In this document: positions 36,995-44,830 of the stretch, one piece after another
Numbering within the stretch: position 1 is the first letter of the stretch
How the letters are laid out: the number at the start of each line of letters is the position of its first letter
From: Chloroflexus aurantiacus J-10-fl
GTDB taxonomy: Bacteria; Chloroflexota; Chloroflexia; Chloroflexales; Chloroflexaceae
DNA: 64,000 nt
Assembly: GCF_000018865.1 (NCBI RefSeq)
Contig: NC_010175.1
Location: 124,001 to 188,000, forward strand
Direction of reading: 5' to 3'
Notes under the pieces: generated by a model
Told to the model about the DNA's origin: nothing
The model's input: the letters and a program-made list of their open reading frames with translations, nothing else
Databases searched by the model: none
Translations under genes and position numbers: made by a program

Positions 36995-37870
36995 ATGAGC
37001 TATGAAACCCTGACGATCACGTCACGCCGTTTACGTCTGACAGTCCTGGCAGCCGGAGGCCCGCGTATCCTCGCGTTGCACCTCGACAACGGCCCAAACC
37101 TGCTGGCCGAAACACCAAACGCCCGCTGGGAGACGCCGTGGGGCGAGTTTGTTCTCCTCGGTGGACATCGGCTCTGGCATGCGCCTGAAGCTTTTCCTCG
37201 CAGTTACTGGCCTGATCTCAATGGTCCTGCGGCAGAACAGATCGATCACGGCGTCACGCTGCGCAGCGCCGTTGATCCGGGATATATCGCGAAGAGCCTG
37301 ACTGTAACCCTTGATCCTGAACAACCACGGTTACATCTGCAACACACACTCACCAACCATGGGCTGTGGCCGGTGGAACTGGCGCCGTGGGCGATTACCC
37401 AACTGGCACCGGGAGGAAAAGCGATCTTACCATTACACAACGGCCAGCCCCCTGCCAATCCCTTGCTTCCCAATCGCCAGATCGCCTTCTGGCCCTACAC
37501 CCCTCTGCCCGATCCACGACTCGCCTTCTGCGATGACTTCATCCTGATCGACACCGCGATTGCCGGGCCACCGGCCAAAGTGGGAGCGCATAGCGCTGCC
37601 GGCTGGTTGGCCTATCTCCACCAGGCGACCCTCTTCATCAAACGAACGGTGTACCAGCCTGCTGCCCATTACCCGGACAACAACTGCAATCTTGAAATCT
37701 ATTACGACCGCGGTTGTACCGAACTCGAAACACTGGCCCCGCTCTGCCGCCTCGATCCCGGCGCTTCGGTGAGCCACACTGAAATCTGGCAGGTTATTCC
37801 CTGGACGGACGACCTGGATCAGTCTGATCTGTTTACAACACTCGCCCAAAGAGCAGCAGAGATGGTATAA
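36995..37870 (+). CDS. DUF4380-like protein (aldose-epimerase-like beta-sandwich)
   Basis: Protein of 291 residues that I recognise only as similar to the DUF4380 family: an N-terminal beta-rich part (ITSRRLRLTVLAAGGPRIL ... WGEFVLLGGHRLWHAPE) and conserved WPVELAPWAITQLAPGG, as in galactose-mutarotase-like folds. No TM or signal peptide. It may act on or bind carbohydrate; the function is unknown. The start at 36995 gives MSYETLTITS. A terminator-like hairpin follows at 37927. Confidence 0.6.
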   Translation: MSYETLTITSRRLRLTVLAAGGPRILALHLDNGPNLLAETPNARWETPWGEFVLLGGHRLWHAPEAFPRSYWPDLNGPAAEQIDHGVTLRSAVDPGYIAKSLTVTLDPEQPRLHLQHTLTNHGLWPVELAPWAITQLAPGGKAILPLHNGQPPANPLLPNRQIAFWPYTPLPDPRLAFCDDFILIDTAIAGPPAKVGAHSAAGWLAYLHQATLFIKRTVYQPAAHYPDNNCNLEIYYDRGCTELETLAPLCRLDPGASVSHTEIWQVIPWTDDLDQSDLFTTLAQRAAEMV

Positions 37871-37926
37871 TGTCAGTACATAACACGTCAAAATTGCAAC
37901 TGTGATGCAACAGACAGAACATCCCG

Positions 37927-37953
37927 ACAGAGCGCTGACCGCGCTCTGTTTCG
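37927..37953 (+). terminator. Terminator-like hairpin before the chlorosome operon promoter
   Basis: ACAGAGCGC (37927-37935) pairs with GCGCTCTGT (37941-37949) around TGACC, then TTTCG. Short T-tract. Confidence 0.55.
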
Positions 37954-38055
37954 TATGCTCGTTGCAAATCATACTACGAACTCTATCGCAGACGTGATCA
38001 GAGACCGGCCAGATTCCTGTTATTATATTGCAACGAACCGTCAAACTCTACTGCG

Positions 38056-38069
38056 TTGACAAACGTCAA
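38056..38069. promoter_or_regulatory. Crp/Fnr-like palindrome upstream of the chlorosome operon
   Basis: TTGAC-AAAC-GTCAA has 5-bp perfect arms and 4-bp spacing, the geometry of Crp/Fnr-family sites (TTGAT-N4-ATCAA for Fnr, TTGAC-like for relatives). It lies about 70 bp upstream of the -35 at 38140. Alternatively its TTGACA is the -35 of a second promoter with TACACA at 38079. Confidence 0.4.
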
Positions 38070-38139
38070 AACACGGCTTACACAGTATCAGAAAGGCATC
38101 AGACTGCAATACGAGCCTGATGCATATGAGAAAAATTTG

Positions 38140-38168
38140 TTGACACATGCGGATATTCGTGCTACTAT
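38140..38168 (+). promoter_or_regulatory. Consensus sigma70-type promoter of the chlorosome operon
   Basis: Perfect TTGACA (38140-38145) and TACTAT (38163-38168) at 17-bp spacing. The predicted transcript starts near 38175 and has a leader of about 137 nt before the ATG at 38312. Confidence 0.8.
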
Positions 38169-38178
38169 TGCGGTACAG

Positions 38179-38215
38179 GCCAAAATCAGCGGGAGGAAGA
38201 AGGGTTTTGGCTTTT
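38179..38215 (+). terminator. Leader hairpin with T-run (attenuator candidate)
   Basis: GCCAAAATC (38179-38187) pairs with GGGTTTTGG region 38203-38211 (nine pairs with one G-U), followed by TTTT. The loop AGCGGGAGGAAGAAG is purine-rich. It sits within the first 40 nt of the predicted transcript. Confidence 0.55.
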
Positions 38216-38311
38216 AAGCAAAAACTTCATGTCGTGTTCGATTGCAGACCTCATTAACACCGTTTTGTGGCGGTCGTTACTAGCCGAGCAGTAGCTCCTG
38301 GAAAGGCCCTG

Positions 38312-39511
38312 ATGCGCACTCTAATCTTCACCGGCAAAGGTGGCGTTGGCAAGACAAGTGTCGCCGCAGCAACAGCTCTCCGGGCCGCCGATCGAGGCTT
38401 GAAGACGCTAGTCATGAGCACCGATCCGGCCCACTCGCTGGCCGACTCGCTCGATCTGGAAGGGCCACTCGGCCCGGAACCGGTTCGGATTACCAAAAAC
38501 CTCGATGCGCTTGAAGTGAGCATTTATCACGATATCGAGAGCAACTGGGGTATCGTGCGTGAGCACTTCGCGCAACTGATGGCCGAGCAGGGCGTACAGG
38601 GCATTCTGGCCGACGAGATGAGCGTCCTGCCAGGTATGGAAGAGGCTTTTCCGCTCATCCGCATCAAGAAACACAAAGAGCGTGGCGACTACGATCTCCT
38701 GGTGATCGACTGCGCACCAACGGGAGAAACGCTGCGCCTGCTCTCAGCCCCCGAGACGTTCAAATGGGCAATCAACATGCTACGCGGTGCCGAGCGCTAC
38801 GTCATCAGGCCGTTGATCCGGCCCATGAGCAAGATTACGCCCGGCCTTAACAAAATGGTTGCCCCACCCGAAGTCTATGATGCGGTTGATGAGATGTTCC
38901 GCCAGATGGAGGGGGTAACGGCAACACTGGCCAACCCGCGGGAGACATCGATCCGCCTGGTGATGAACCCGGAAAAGATGGTCATCAAAGAGAGCCAGCG
39001 CGCCTTAACCTACCTGTCGATGTACGGTATGACCGTCGATATGGTAGTGGTGAACAAGATTTTGCCCCTCGATCAGGATAGCGGCTATCTGAACCACTGG
39101 CGCGATGTGCAACAGCGCTATCTCCAGGATGTTGAACATGCCTTCGTGCCGTTGCCTATCCGGCGGGTACCGTACTATCCCGAAGAAGTGGTGGGCCTGG
39201 AGAAGCTACGCCAGATGGGAGATGACATTTACGGCGATATGGATCCAACTGCCGTGCTCTACGACCGGGCACCGCTGGACATTGCCAAAGTTGGTGATAA
39301 ATCGTACCGGGTCAAGATCCGCCTGCCATTCGCTGATGTGTCGCAGCTCGATCTGTATCAGAACGGCGACGAGCTGGTGATACAGATCGGCGACTTCCGG
39401 CGGGTCATTACGCTGCCGACCAGTCTGGCCGGCCTGGAAGCCGGTCAGGCCGAGATGGAGGGTGAATGGTTGATTGTCCCCTTCATGGCGCCGCAAATGG
39501 CGCAACGCTGA
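38312..39511 (+). CDS. ArsA/Get3-family ATPase with C-terminal HSP20-like domain (copy 1)
   Basis: Protein of 399 residues. Walker A is the deviant P-loop FTGKGGVGKTS (residues 5-15), with switch I MSTDPAHSLADSLDL and A-type DCAPTGETLRLLS. These are the hallmarks of ArsA/Get3 ATPases, which bind and release hydrophobic clients or oxyanions in the cytosol. The C terminus (about 330-399) is an alpha-crystallin-like domain (VKIRLPFADVSQLDLYQNGD ... EWLIVPF). No arsenic genes are near; csmA follows after 82 bp. I therefore infer a targeting chaperone for chlorosome proteins. The start at 38312 has GGAAAGG. First gene behind the promoter at 38140. Confidence 0.88.
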   Translation: MRTLIFTGKGGVGKTSVAAATALRAADRGLKTLVMSTDPAHSLADSLDLEGPLGPEPVRITKNLDALEVSIYHDIESNWGIVREHFAQLMAEQGVQGILADEMSVLPGMEEAFPLIRIKKHKERGDYDLLVIDCAPTGETLRLLSAPETFKWAINMLRGAERYVIRPLIRPMSKITPGLNKMVAPPEVYDAVDEMFRQMEGVTATLANPRETSIRLVMNPEKMVIKESQRALTYLSMYGMTVDMVVVNKILPLDQDSGYLNHWRDVQQRYLQDVEHAFVPLPIRRVPYYPEEVVGLEKLRQMGDDIYGDMDPTAVLYDRAPLDIAKVGDKSYRVKIRLPFADVSQLDLYQNGDELVIQIGDFRRVITLPTSLAGLEAGQAEMEGEWLIVPFMAPQMAQR

Positions 39512-39535
39512 GGCAGCCTGAACTGTGGGGTTTCT

Positions 39536-39551
39536 CGGAGGCTTGCCTCCG
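39536..39551 (+). promoter_or_regulatory. Small inverted repeat between ArsA copy 1 and csmA
   Basis: CGGAGGC-TT-GCCTCCG is a compact palindrome 43 bp before the csmA start. It may be an mRNA processing or pausing site; no promoter consensus is visible beside it. Confidence 0.35.
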
Positions 39552-39593
39552 GTGACCTGAATAATGGAGTCCGTTTGATAAGGAGGTGTGTGC

Positions 39594-39836
39594 ATGGCGA
39601 CGAGAGGCTGGTTCTCGGAGTCGTCGGCGCAGGTGGCGCAAATCGGCGACATCATGTTCCAGGGCCACTGGCAATGGGTCTCGAATGCGCTACAGGCCAC
39701 CGCGGCAGCGGTTGACAACATCAACCGCAATGCTTACCCGGGCGTGTCCCGGAGCGGCTCGGGCGAGGGAGCGTTCAGCAGCAGCCCGAGCAACGGCTTC
39801 CGTCCGAAGCGCATTCGCTCGCGCTTCAACCGCTAG
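39594..39836 (+). CDS. csmA: Chlorosome baseplate protein CsmA precursor
   Basis: Precursor of 80 residues, recognised as Chloroflexus CsmA. CsmA forms the paracrystalline baseplate that binds bacteriochlorophyll a and passes energy from BChl c aggregates to the membrane antenna. The N terminus MATRGWFSESSAQVAQIGD and the amphipathic helix with F-Q-G-H25-W26 (H25 is the proposed BChl a ligand) are intact. The mature protein is known to have about 51 residues: the tail after NRNAYPGV (Ser/Gly-rich, then PKRIRSRFNR) is cut off. A very strong ribosome-binding site, AAGGAGGTG, precedes the ATG, fitting an abundant protein, and a stable stem-loop follows the stop. Confidence 0.96.
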   Translation: MATRGWFSESSAQVAQIGDIMFQGHWQWVSNALQATAAAVDNINRNAYPGVSRSGSGEGAFSSSPSNGFRPKRIRSRFNR

Positions 39837-39847
39837 GCTGGCGGGCA

Positions 39848-39879
39848 GGCGTGAGGCGTGCGTTCTGTCGCCTCACGCC
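39848..39879 (+). terminator. Intercistronic stem-loop after csmA
   Basis: GGCGTGAGGC (39848-39857) pairs perfectly with GCCTCACGCC (39870-39879), 12-nt loop, no T-tract. It starts 11 bp after the csmA stop. It more likely protects the csmA 3' end or dampens read-through than fully terminates. Confidence 0.6.
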
Positions 39880-39896
39880 GATCCCTCGGGAGCGTT

Positions 39897-40985
39897 ATGA
39901 TTAACCTGCTCTACTACAGTCATACCACCGTACCGGCTCATCTGGAAGAGATTACGCGACTGGATGTGCTCGATCCTGACGAGCAAGTGCTGGTCGCGAT
40001 AGATGGCGTTTTGGTCGATCAGCAGGGACAGCGGCTGAGCGGCCCAACGCTGCACGATTATTGTCTGATCACCGACTTGCGGGTGATCCTGTGGGCACGA
40101 GATTATGGCCGGCATTTGTGTTATGCCTTTCCATTGCATGAGCTGACGTTGATTGATGGGCGCGGGATTGATCCGATCCACGGCGCAGTGACGATGGGCT
40201 TTAGCGCGCCAGATACCGATGATCAGATTTTTACGCTGACTCTGGTACCACAGGCGTATGTGCCGGCATTGATGGTGTTGTTGCGTACAGCCGCCGAAAC
40301 GGCAAGATCGGCGCTGGCTGCCGGCATCGATGCCCGGCAAGCCGCTCCTGATGTGATGACAGCGCTCGGTGCTGCTATTTATGGTTCCGAAGATGCGTTG
40401 CGCATAGATGAAACTCCATACCGCTGGCCGGGAGGTGCTGCACGTACCCCGGCAGCGCCAAATGCACTCTTTGCGATTGATCCGGCTAACCTGCCGCCAA
40501 ATCAAATCTTTACCGCTGGTCGCCTCGCTCGTTCGGCATGGGACACGCTGCGGCGCACGTTGCGCGAGGCGGATTTGCCATTTGATTTAAGTCCGACCAG
40601 TATTCGTGAATTAACCGATGCTATTCGTGCTGTCAATGATTTGGTTCAGACTGTCGCAAATAATCCGGCAGCTCAACAGATTGCGCTGGCGTTTCTTAAC
40701 CGGCAGATGGGGAATCAGCAGTCAACTGCGCCTTCTCCACCGGTTGAGCCGCCCACGCCTGAAGCAACACCAGCACCGCACCGCTACCACGAGATTCCGT
40801 TGCGCCGACGTGCCACACCCTCTCGCGAACCGGCAATGACTCAGCCGACTGCAACGGCTTCATCTCCATTGAATATCACGGATCGGCGCGAGATTCCGCT
40901 CCGCCGTCGGACAACCCCTCTTCACCGCACGTCGCTGGCAGCGTTGAGTGGATCGGGTGATGCCGATCAAGATCGAACGACATAA
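39897..40985 (+). CDS. PH-like N-terminal domain protein of chlorosome locus (copy 1)
   Basis: Protein of 362 residues, function unknown. The N-terminal 140 residues look like a bacterial PH-type domain (EQVLVAIDGVLVDQQGQRL ... DYCLITDLRVILWARDYGR ... YAFPLHELTLIDG), with an alpha-helical middle. The C terminus is disordered and basic, with the motif EIPLRRR(A/T)TP twice (about 301-310 and 335-344). The same layout is seen in the next gene. PH-like domains often bind membranes or peptides, so an envelope-associated role is possible. The ATG at 39897 has GGGAG. Co-directional with csmA. Confidence 0.6.
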   Translation: MINLLYYSHTTVPAHLEEITRLDVLDPDEQVLVAIDGVLVDQQGQRLSGPTLHDYCLITDLRVILWARDYGRHLCYAFPLHELTLIDGRGIDPIHGAVTMGFSAPDTDDQIFTLTLVPQAYVPALMVLLRTAAETARSALAAGIDARQAAPDVMTALGAAIYGSEDALRIDETPYRWPGGAARTPAAPNALFAIDPANLPPNQIFTAGRLARSAWDTLRRTLREADLPFDLSPTSIRELTDAIRAVNDLVQTVANNPAAQQIALAFLNRQMGNQQSTAPSPPVEPPTPEATPAPHRYHEIPLRRRATPSREPAMTQPTATASSPLNITDRREIPLRRRTTPLHRTSLAALSGSGDADQDRTT

Positions 40986-41027
40986 GTGTTGCAATCATCG
41001 GCGGTCGCAACCGCCCAAGGAGCAGGT

Positions 41028-42371
41028 ATGAGACCATTTCTCGGTGTTAATGTGAGTATGGCCAGCGTCGAAGAGATGCAGCAGCGCGGTTTGCTTGAAG
41101 AAGGCGAGACCCTACTGGCACTGTTCGATGGTACGCTCCTCGACGAACAACGACGTCGCATTGGTGGCCTCGCGCTCGCCGATTTCGTTGCGCTGACCGA
41201 CCGGCGGCTGATTCTGTGGGCGCGTGGGTTTTTCAATGATACTGTTGATGGCTTTCCGTGGAGTGATGTTGATGTGGTTCGTGCCGAGACCTGGGATCCG
41301 TGGCACGGGCGGGTGAGCCTGGCCCTGCGGATACCGGCAACACCACCGCGCAAACGCCGGGTGGCCCTCGGCGAAGTACAGGAAGCCGGTCAGCCGGAGC
41401 GCGTCATTATCAATACGCTCGATTATATGCCGGTTGAGGACGTCGATGTGCTGGCCAAAATGGTGGCCTGGGTTGGTGATCAGGTAGTAGCCGGTGTCAC
41501 CGGTGAAGAACTGATCAAGGCATTTGAAGCAGAATTTCCGGCAGTTGAGCGGAAACCGCTACCGCCATTTTTCCTGGCTTCTGAACCAGCACCACCACCG
41601 ATGCCAGAGCCGGCACCGCAACAACCAAAGAAGAAGCCATGGTGGAAGTTTGGCGCGGCTGATAAGGAAGAGGAAGCAACACCAGCCTCGCCGGGGAACC
41701 TGATTGCGGCTTACGAACGTCAGCGTAGCGGTAGTGGCGTGTCGCCAGAGACACCGCCGGCACCGGTTGGCCCGTTGCCGACACTGCCCGAACAGCCAAA
41801 TATGTACGAGGTGAGTCGTTCGTTGCGCCTGATGCTTGAAGTTCCGCGTGGTCTTGCCCGCGGGATGCGGCGAGCGAGTGAAATCCTGAGTGGCGCAACC
41901 GAGTTGATCAATAACATGCAAGACCCACGGGTACGGCGCAATGCGATGCGTGGTCTCTATTACGCTGCGGCGCAGCAAGAGGCTGAAGGTGGCCCACTGG
42001 CACCGGTTGGACCGGTCGTGCGGGCGGCAGTACGGTTTGCCGAACCCACCGAACAACAATCGGCTGCTGAGCCACCCCAACGGCGGATCGCCGTTCGGGC
42101 AGCAGTCCGTCAATCATCGCCAGCCCCTGCGCCAGAGCCGACGACAACCGCTCCGGCTGCCACAGACAACCCGGCCACCCCGGCGAACCAACCGGTACGG
42201 CGGGCCATCAGTATCCGTCGTTCGGAGACACCTGATAGTGGACAGGATGGGTCTGTGCCGGTGCGACGAATTGTTGTTAATCGCACCGACCGCCCGGCAA
42301 CGGTGAGTGGCAGTGGGACAGGCATCACGCCTGAAACACGTAACGGACACAACGATAGCGATGCGGAATAA
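41028..42371 (+). CDS. PH-like N-terminal domain protein of chlorosome locus (copy 2)
   Basis: Protein of 447 residues related to the preceding one: ETLLALFDGTLLDEQRRRIGG ... DFVALTDRRLILWARGFFND ... DGFPWSDVDVVRAE matches the same PH-like core. A Pro-rich linker (about 180-250) is followed by a helical segment (SRSLRLMLEVPRGLARGMRR) and a disordered tail with repeated short Arg-rich strands (RRIAVRAAVR, RRAISIRRSE, VPVRRIVVNR). Function unknown; it may tether proteins to the chlorosome envelope. Start supported by AAGGAG. Confidence 0.6.
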   Translation: MRPFLGVNVSMASVEEMQQRGLLEEGETLLALFDGTLLDEQRRRIGGLALADFVALTDRRLILWARGFFNDTVDGFPWSDVDVVRAETWDPWHGRVSLALRIPATPPRKRRVALGEVQEAGQPERVIINTLDYMPVEDVDVLAKMVAWVGDQVVAGVTGEELIKAFEAEFPAVERKPLPPFFLASEPAPPPMPEPAPQQPKKKPWWKFGAADKEEEATPASPGNLIAAYERQRSGSGVSPETPPAPVGPLPTLPEQPNMYEVSRSLRLMLEVPRGLARGMRRASEILSGATELINNMQDPRVRRNAMRGLYYAAAQQEAEGGPLAPVGPVVRAAVRFAEPTEQQSAAEPPQRRIAVRAAVRQSSPAPAPEPTTTAPAATDNPATPANQPVRRAISIRRSETPDSGQDGSVPVRRIVVNRTDRPATVSGSGTGITPETRNGHNDSDAE

Positions 42372-42417
42372 GGTAATGGGGTTGGGGTATCACAACACAG
42401 CAGGCACATGAGGAACT

Positions 42418-43641
42418 ATGACGCGCGTCATTATCTACTCCGGGAAAGGTGGCACCGGTAAGACAACCCTCTCGGCGGCAACTGCGGTGATGCTGGCGCA
42501 AGCCGGTCGCCGAACACTGGTGCTGTCGAGCGATCCGGCACACTCGCTGGCCGATGTGATGGGGATCGCGATTAGTCGTGATCGACCAACGCCACTGGCA
42601 CCTCATCTTTATGGCCTTGAGGTGGATACCATTTACGAGTGGCGTCAAAATCTGGGTGGTTTCCAACAATTCGTAACTGCCACCTATTCGGCCCGAGGGA
42701 TCGAACGCTCGACGGCTGCTGAGCTGGCTAATCAACCCGGCCTCGATGAAATTCTGGCTCTGCAACGAGTAATGGACGAGGCCCAGAGTGGACGTTGGGA
42801 CGCGATAGTGCTTGATACAGCACCTACCGGTAATACCCTGCGGCTCCTGGCGTATCCCGAGATGATTATCGGTGGCGAAGCCGGCAAACGCCTCTTCCGG
42901 GTGTATCGTGGAATCGCGAATGTTGCGCGTCCTTTCCGCCGCGATCTGCCCGACGACCGCTTCTTTGAAGAGGTTGGTAAACTGCTGGAGCGGATGGATC
43001 AACTGGCCAATTTTTTAGTCAGCTCGAATGTATCGGTACGGCTAGTATTGAATCCTGAACGATTACCCCTGCTCGAAACCCGACGGGCGTACACCTTCCT
43101 GAGCCTGTATGGCTTGCAATTGGATGCCGTGTTGGTTAATAAGATTTTGCCCCACCGCACCGATCTCGGCCCATACTTTGACTACTGGGTAAATCTCCAG
43201 CAGCAGTACCTGGCCGAAATTGAAAGCAGTTTTGCCCCAACACCAATCTTCCGCACGGTGTTGCAGGGTGGCGAGCCGATTGGGGTTGAGGCGCTGCTAC
43301 ACGTGGGCCGGCTGACGTTTGGCGAGGTTGATCCGGGCGCGCTGTTATACGACGAACGTCCGATCTGGCTGGAGCAATGGAGTGATGATGGCGAGCCTGG
43401 TCAGTACGATCTCTGTCTGCGCCTGCCATTTCTTGATCCCGGTGAGGCAATTGAGGTCAGCCACAGTGGCCCCGACTTGACGATTGTCGTTGGTCGCCTG
43501 GAGCGTACCATCGCCTTGCCGCGCGTTTTGTACGACTGCACCCTTGGTGATTATCGGTACGAAGATGGAGTGTTGCGCCTGGCCTTCTACGAGGCAAATG
43601 TCGTGCGCACCGCCAATAAGCAGCAAGTTGAAGCAGCCTGA
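42418..43641 (+). CDS. ArsA/Get3-family ATPase with C-terminal HSP20-like domain (copy 2)
   Basis: Protein of 407 residues. P-loop IYSGKGGTGKTTLSAATA at residues 4-21, switch I LSSDPAHSLADVMG, and LDTAPTGNTLRLLAYPEM are all intact. The C-terminal domain (about 335-395) repeats the HSP20-like pattern (LCLRLPFLDPGEAIEVSHSG). It probably dimerises with itself or with a neighbouring paralogue to carry hydrophobic proteins, using ATP. It is closer to the P-loop-less copy downstream in position than to copy 1. AGGAA lies before the ATG. Confidence 0.87.
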   Translation: MTRVIIYSGKGGTGKTTLSAATAVMLAQAGRRTLVLSSDPAHSLADVMGIAISRDRPTPLAPHLYGLEVDTIYEWRQNLGGFQQFVTATYSARGIERSTAAELANQPGLDEILALQRVMDEAQSGRWDAIVLDTAPTGNTLRLLAYPEMIIGGEAGKRLFRVYRGIANVARPFRRDLPDDRFFEEVGKLLERMDQLANFLVSSNVSVRLVLNPERLPLLETRRAYTFLSLYGLQLDAVLVNKILPHRTDLGPYFDYWVNLQQQYLAEIESSFAPTPIFRTVLQGGEPIGVEALLHVGRLTFGEVDPGALLYDERPIWLEQWSDDGEPGQYDLCLRLPFLDPGEAIEVSHSGPDLTIVVGRLERTIALPRVLYDCTLGDYRYEDGVLRLAFYEANVVRTANKQQVEAA

Positions 43642-43712
43642 GCAAACTGGCTTGCTCAGGGTCGTATGGTTGATTATGCCGGTTGCCTTGAGCGCCGGTC
43701 GCGAGCACTCGC

Positions 43713-44816
43713 ATGCGCACACTGATCTTTACTGCTCATCATCAACTCCAACAGAGCGCGGCTGCGCTCGCAACAGCCTGTCACGCCGCCCGTCGCGGCT
43801 ATCGCACGCTGCTGGCGTCGAGTGGGCCAGGACACCTGATTGGGCATCTGTTGCACCAGAGCCTCGGCGCCCGCCCACTCGAACTTGAACCGAATCTCGC
43901 GGCAATGGAAATCCATCCCCACGAGGAGGTCGCACGTCGTTGGGAACAGGTGCGCCCCTCGCTTCGGAGTGGGTTGGTTGCCCGTTTGCGTGACCTCGGC
44001 CCCGATGAATTGCCCGCTTTTCCCGGTATTGATGCGGTGGCAGCAATGCTGGTTGCCGAACGTGCCCGGCAGTCAGGGCGCTTCGACCTGCTGATCCTTG
44101 ATGGCCCGGCACCCGATGCACTGATCCGGGCACTGACCCTACCGGATGTGTTGCGTTGGGCAGTCCGTCTCATTTTCGGCCTCGACCGGGGGCCGGGAAA
44201 ATCACGTGCTTCTCAGGAACAGGCAATGATCCCGGCGGCTATTCTGGCCCCAAGCGCCACTGCCCCCCTGCAGGAATTGCGCATTGAGCTGGAGACCCAA
44301 CGGGCACGGCTGGAAACCGAAAGCGGTGCACGGGTGCGCATGGTTGTGCTGCCACCAGAGTTGCGCCTGCCGCCACTACGCTCGGCTTTAACCGCCTTTG
44401 GCCTTTATGGAATGGCCAGTGATGAAGTCATTGTGAATGGCTCACCCGATCAGGTTGATGATGAGAGCCGCCACGACTTTAGTCACGAAACCAGTCGGGC
44501 CAGACCGTTGCTGCGGATTGGACAGCTTGATCTAACGCCAACTGATCGGGATTCATGGGCTTTGCGCGGGGCAGCACTCTACCGCGATGGCGACATCTTT
44601 GCGACTGAGCCGCCGCGTCCACAAAGCAGCGAGCGAGACATGCGCCTCCTGATTCCATTCCTCGATCCCAAAGCGCTTGACATTGCTGTGGCCAGTGAAG
44701 AAGTCGTTGTCCAGCTCGGACAGATGCGTCGCCATGTACTCCTGCCTGGCCTGGTGGATGGTGGTCGGTTACGGGCCAGAGTTGAAGGGGAACAGCTTCG
44801 GTTATGGGTAGAATAG
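43713..44816 (+). CDS. ArsA-like pseudo-ATPase (copy 3, P-loop lost)
   Basis: Protein of 367 residues that aligns over its length with copies 1 and 2 but lacks the catalytic elements. The N terminus reads MRTLIFTAHHQLQQSAAALA where copy 1 has MRTLIFTGKGGVGKTSVAAA. Switch I is degraded (ASSGPGHLIGHLL), and the A-type motif reads LDGPAPDALIRALTLPDVL in place of DCAPTGETLRLL. The C-terminal HSP20-like domain persists (MRLLIPFLDPKALDIAVASE). The frame is intact, with no stops, so it is probably a functional non-hydrolysing partner, not a pseudogene. It could form heterodimers with an active copy. Confidence 0.8.
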   Translation: MRTLIFTAHHQLQQSAAALATACHAARRGYRTLLASSGPGHLIGHLLHQSLGARPLELEPNLAAMEIHPHEEVARRWEQVRPSLRSGLVARLRDLGPDELPAFPGIDAVAAMLVAERARQSGRFDLLILDGPAPDALIRALTLPDVLRWAVRLIFGLDRGPGKSRASQEQAMIPAAILAPSATAPLQELRIELETQRARLETESGARVRMVVLPPELRLPPLRSALTAFGLYGMASDEVIVNGSPDQVDDESRHDFSHETSRARPLLRIGQLDLTPTDRDSWALRGAALYRDGDIFATEPPRPQSSERDMRLLIPFLDPKALDIAVASEEVVVQLGQMRRHVLLPGLVDGGRLRARVEGEQLRLWVE

Positions 44817-44830
44817 CGAAGGGGGCGCGT

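Noticed and set aside
38312-39511. Arsenite efflux ATPase
   Set aside because: The fold is ArsA-like, but there is no arsB, arsD or arsR nearby, the C-terminal domain is HSP20-like, and csmA is the neighbour.
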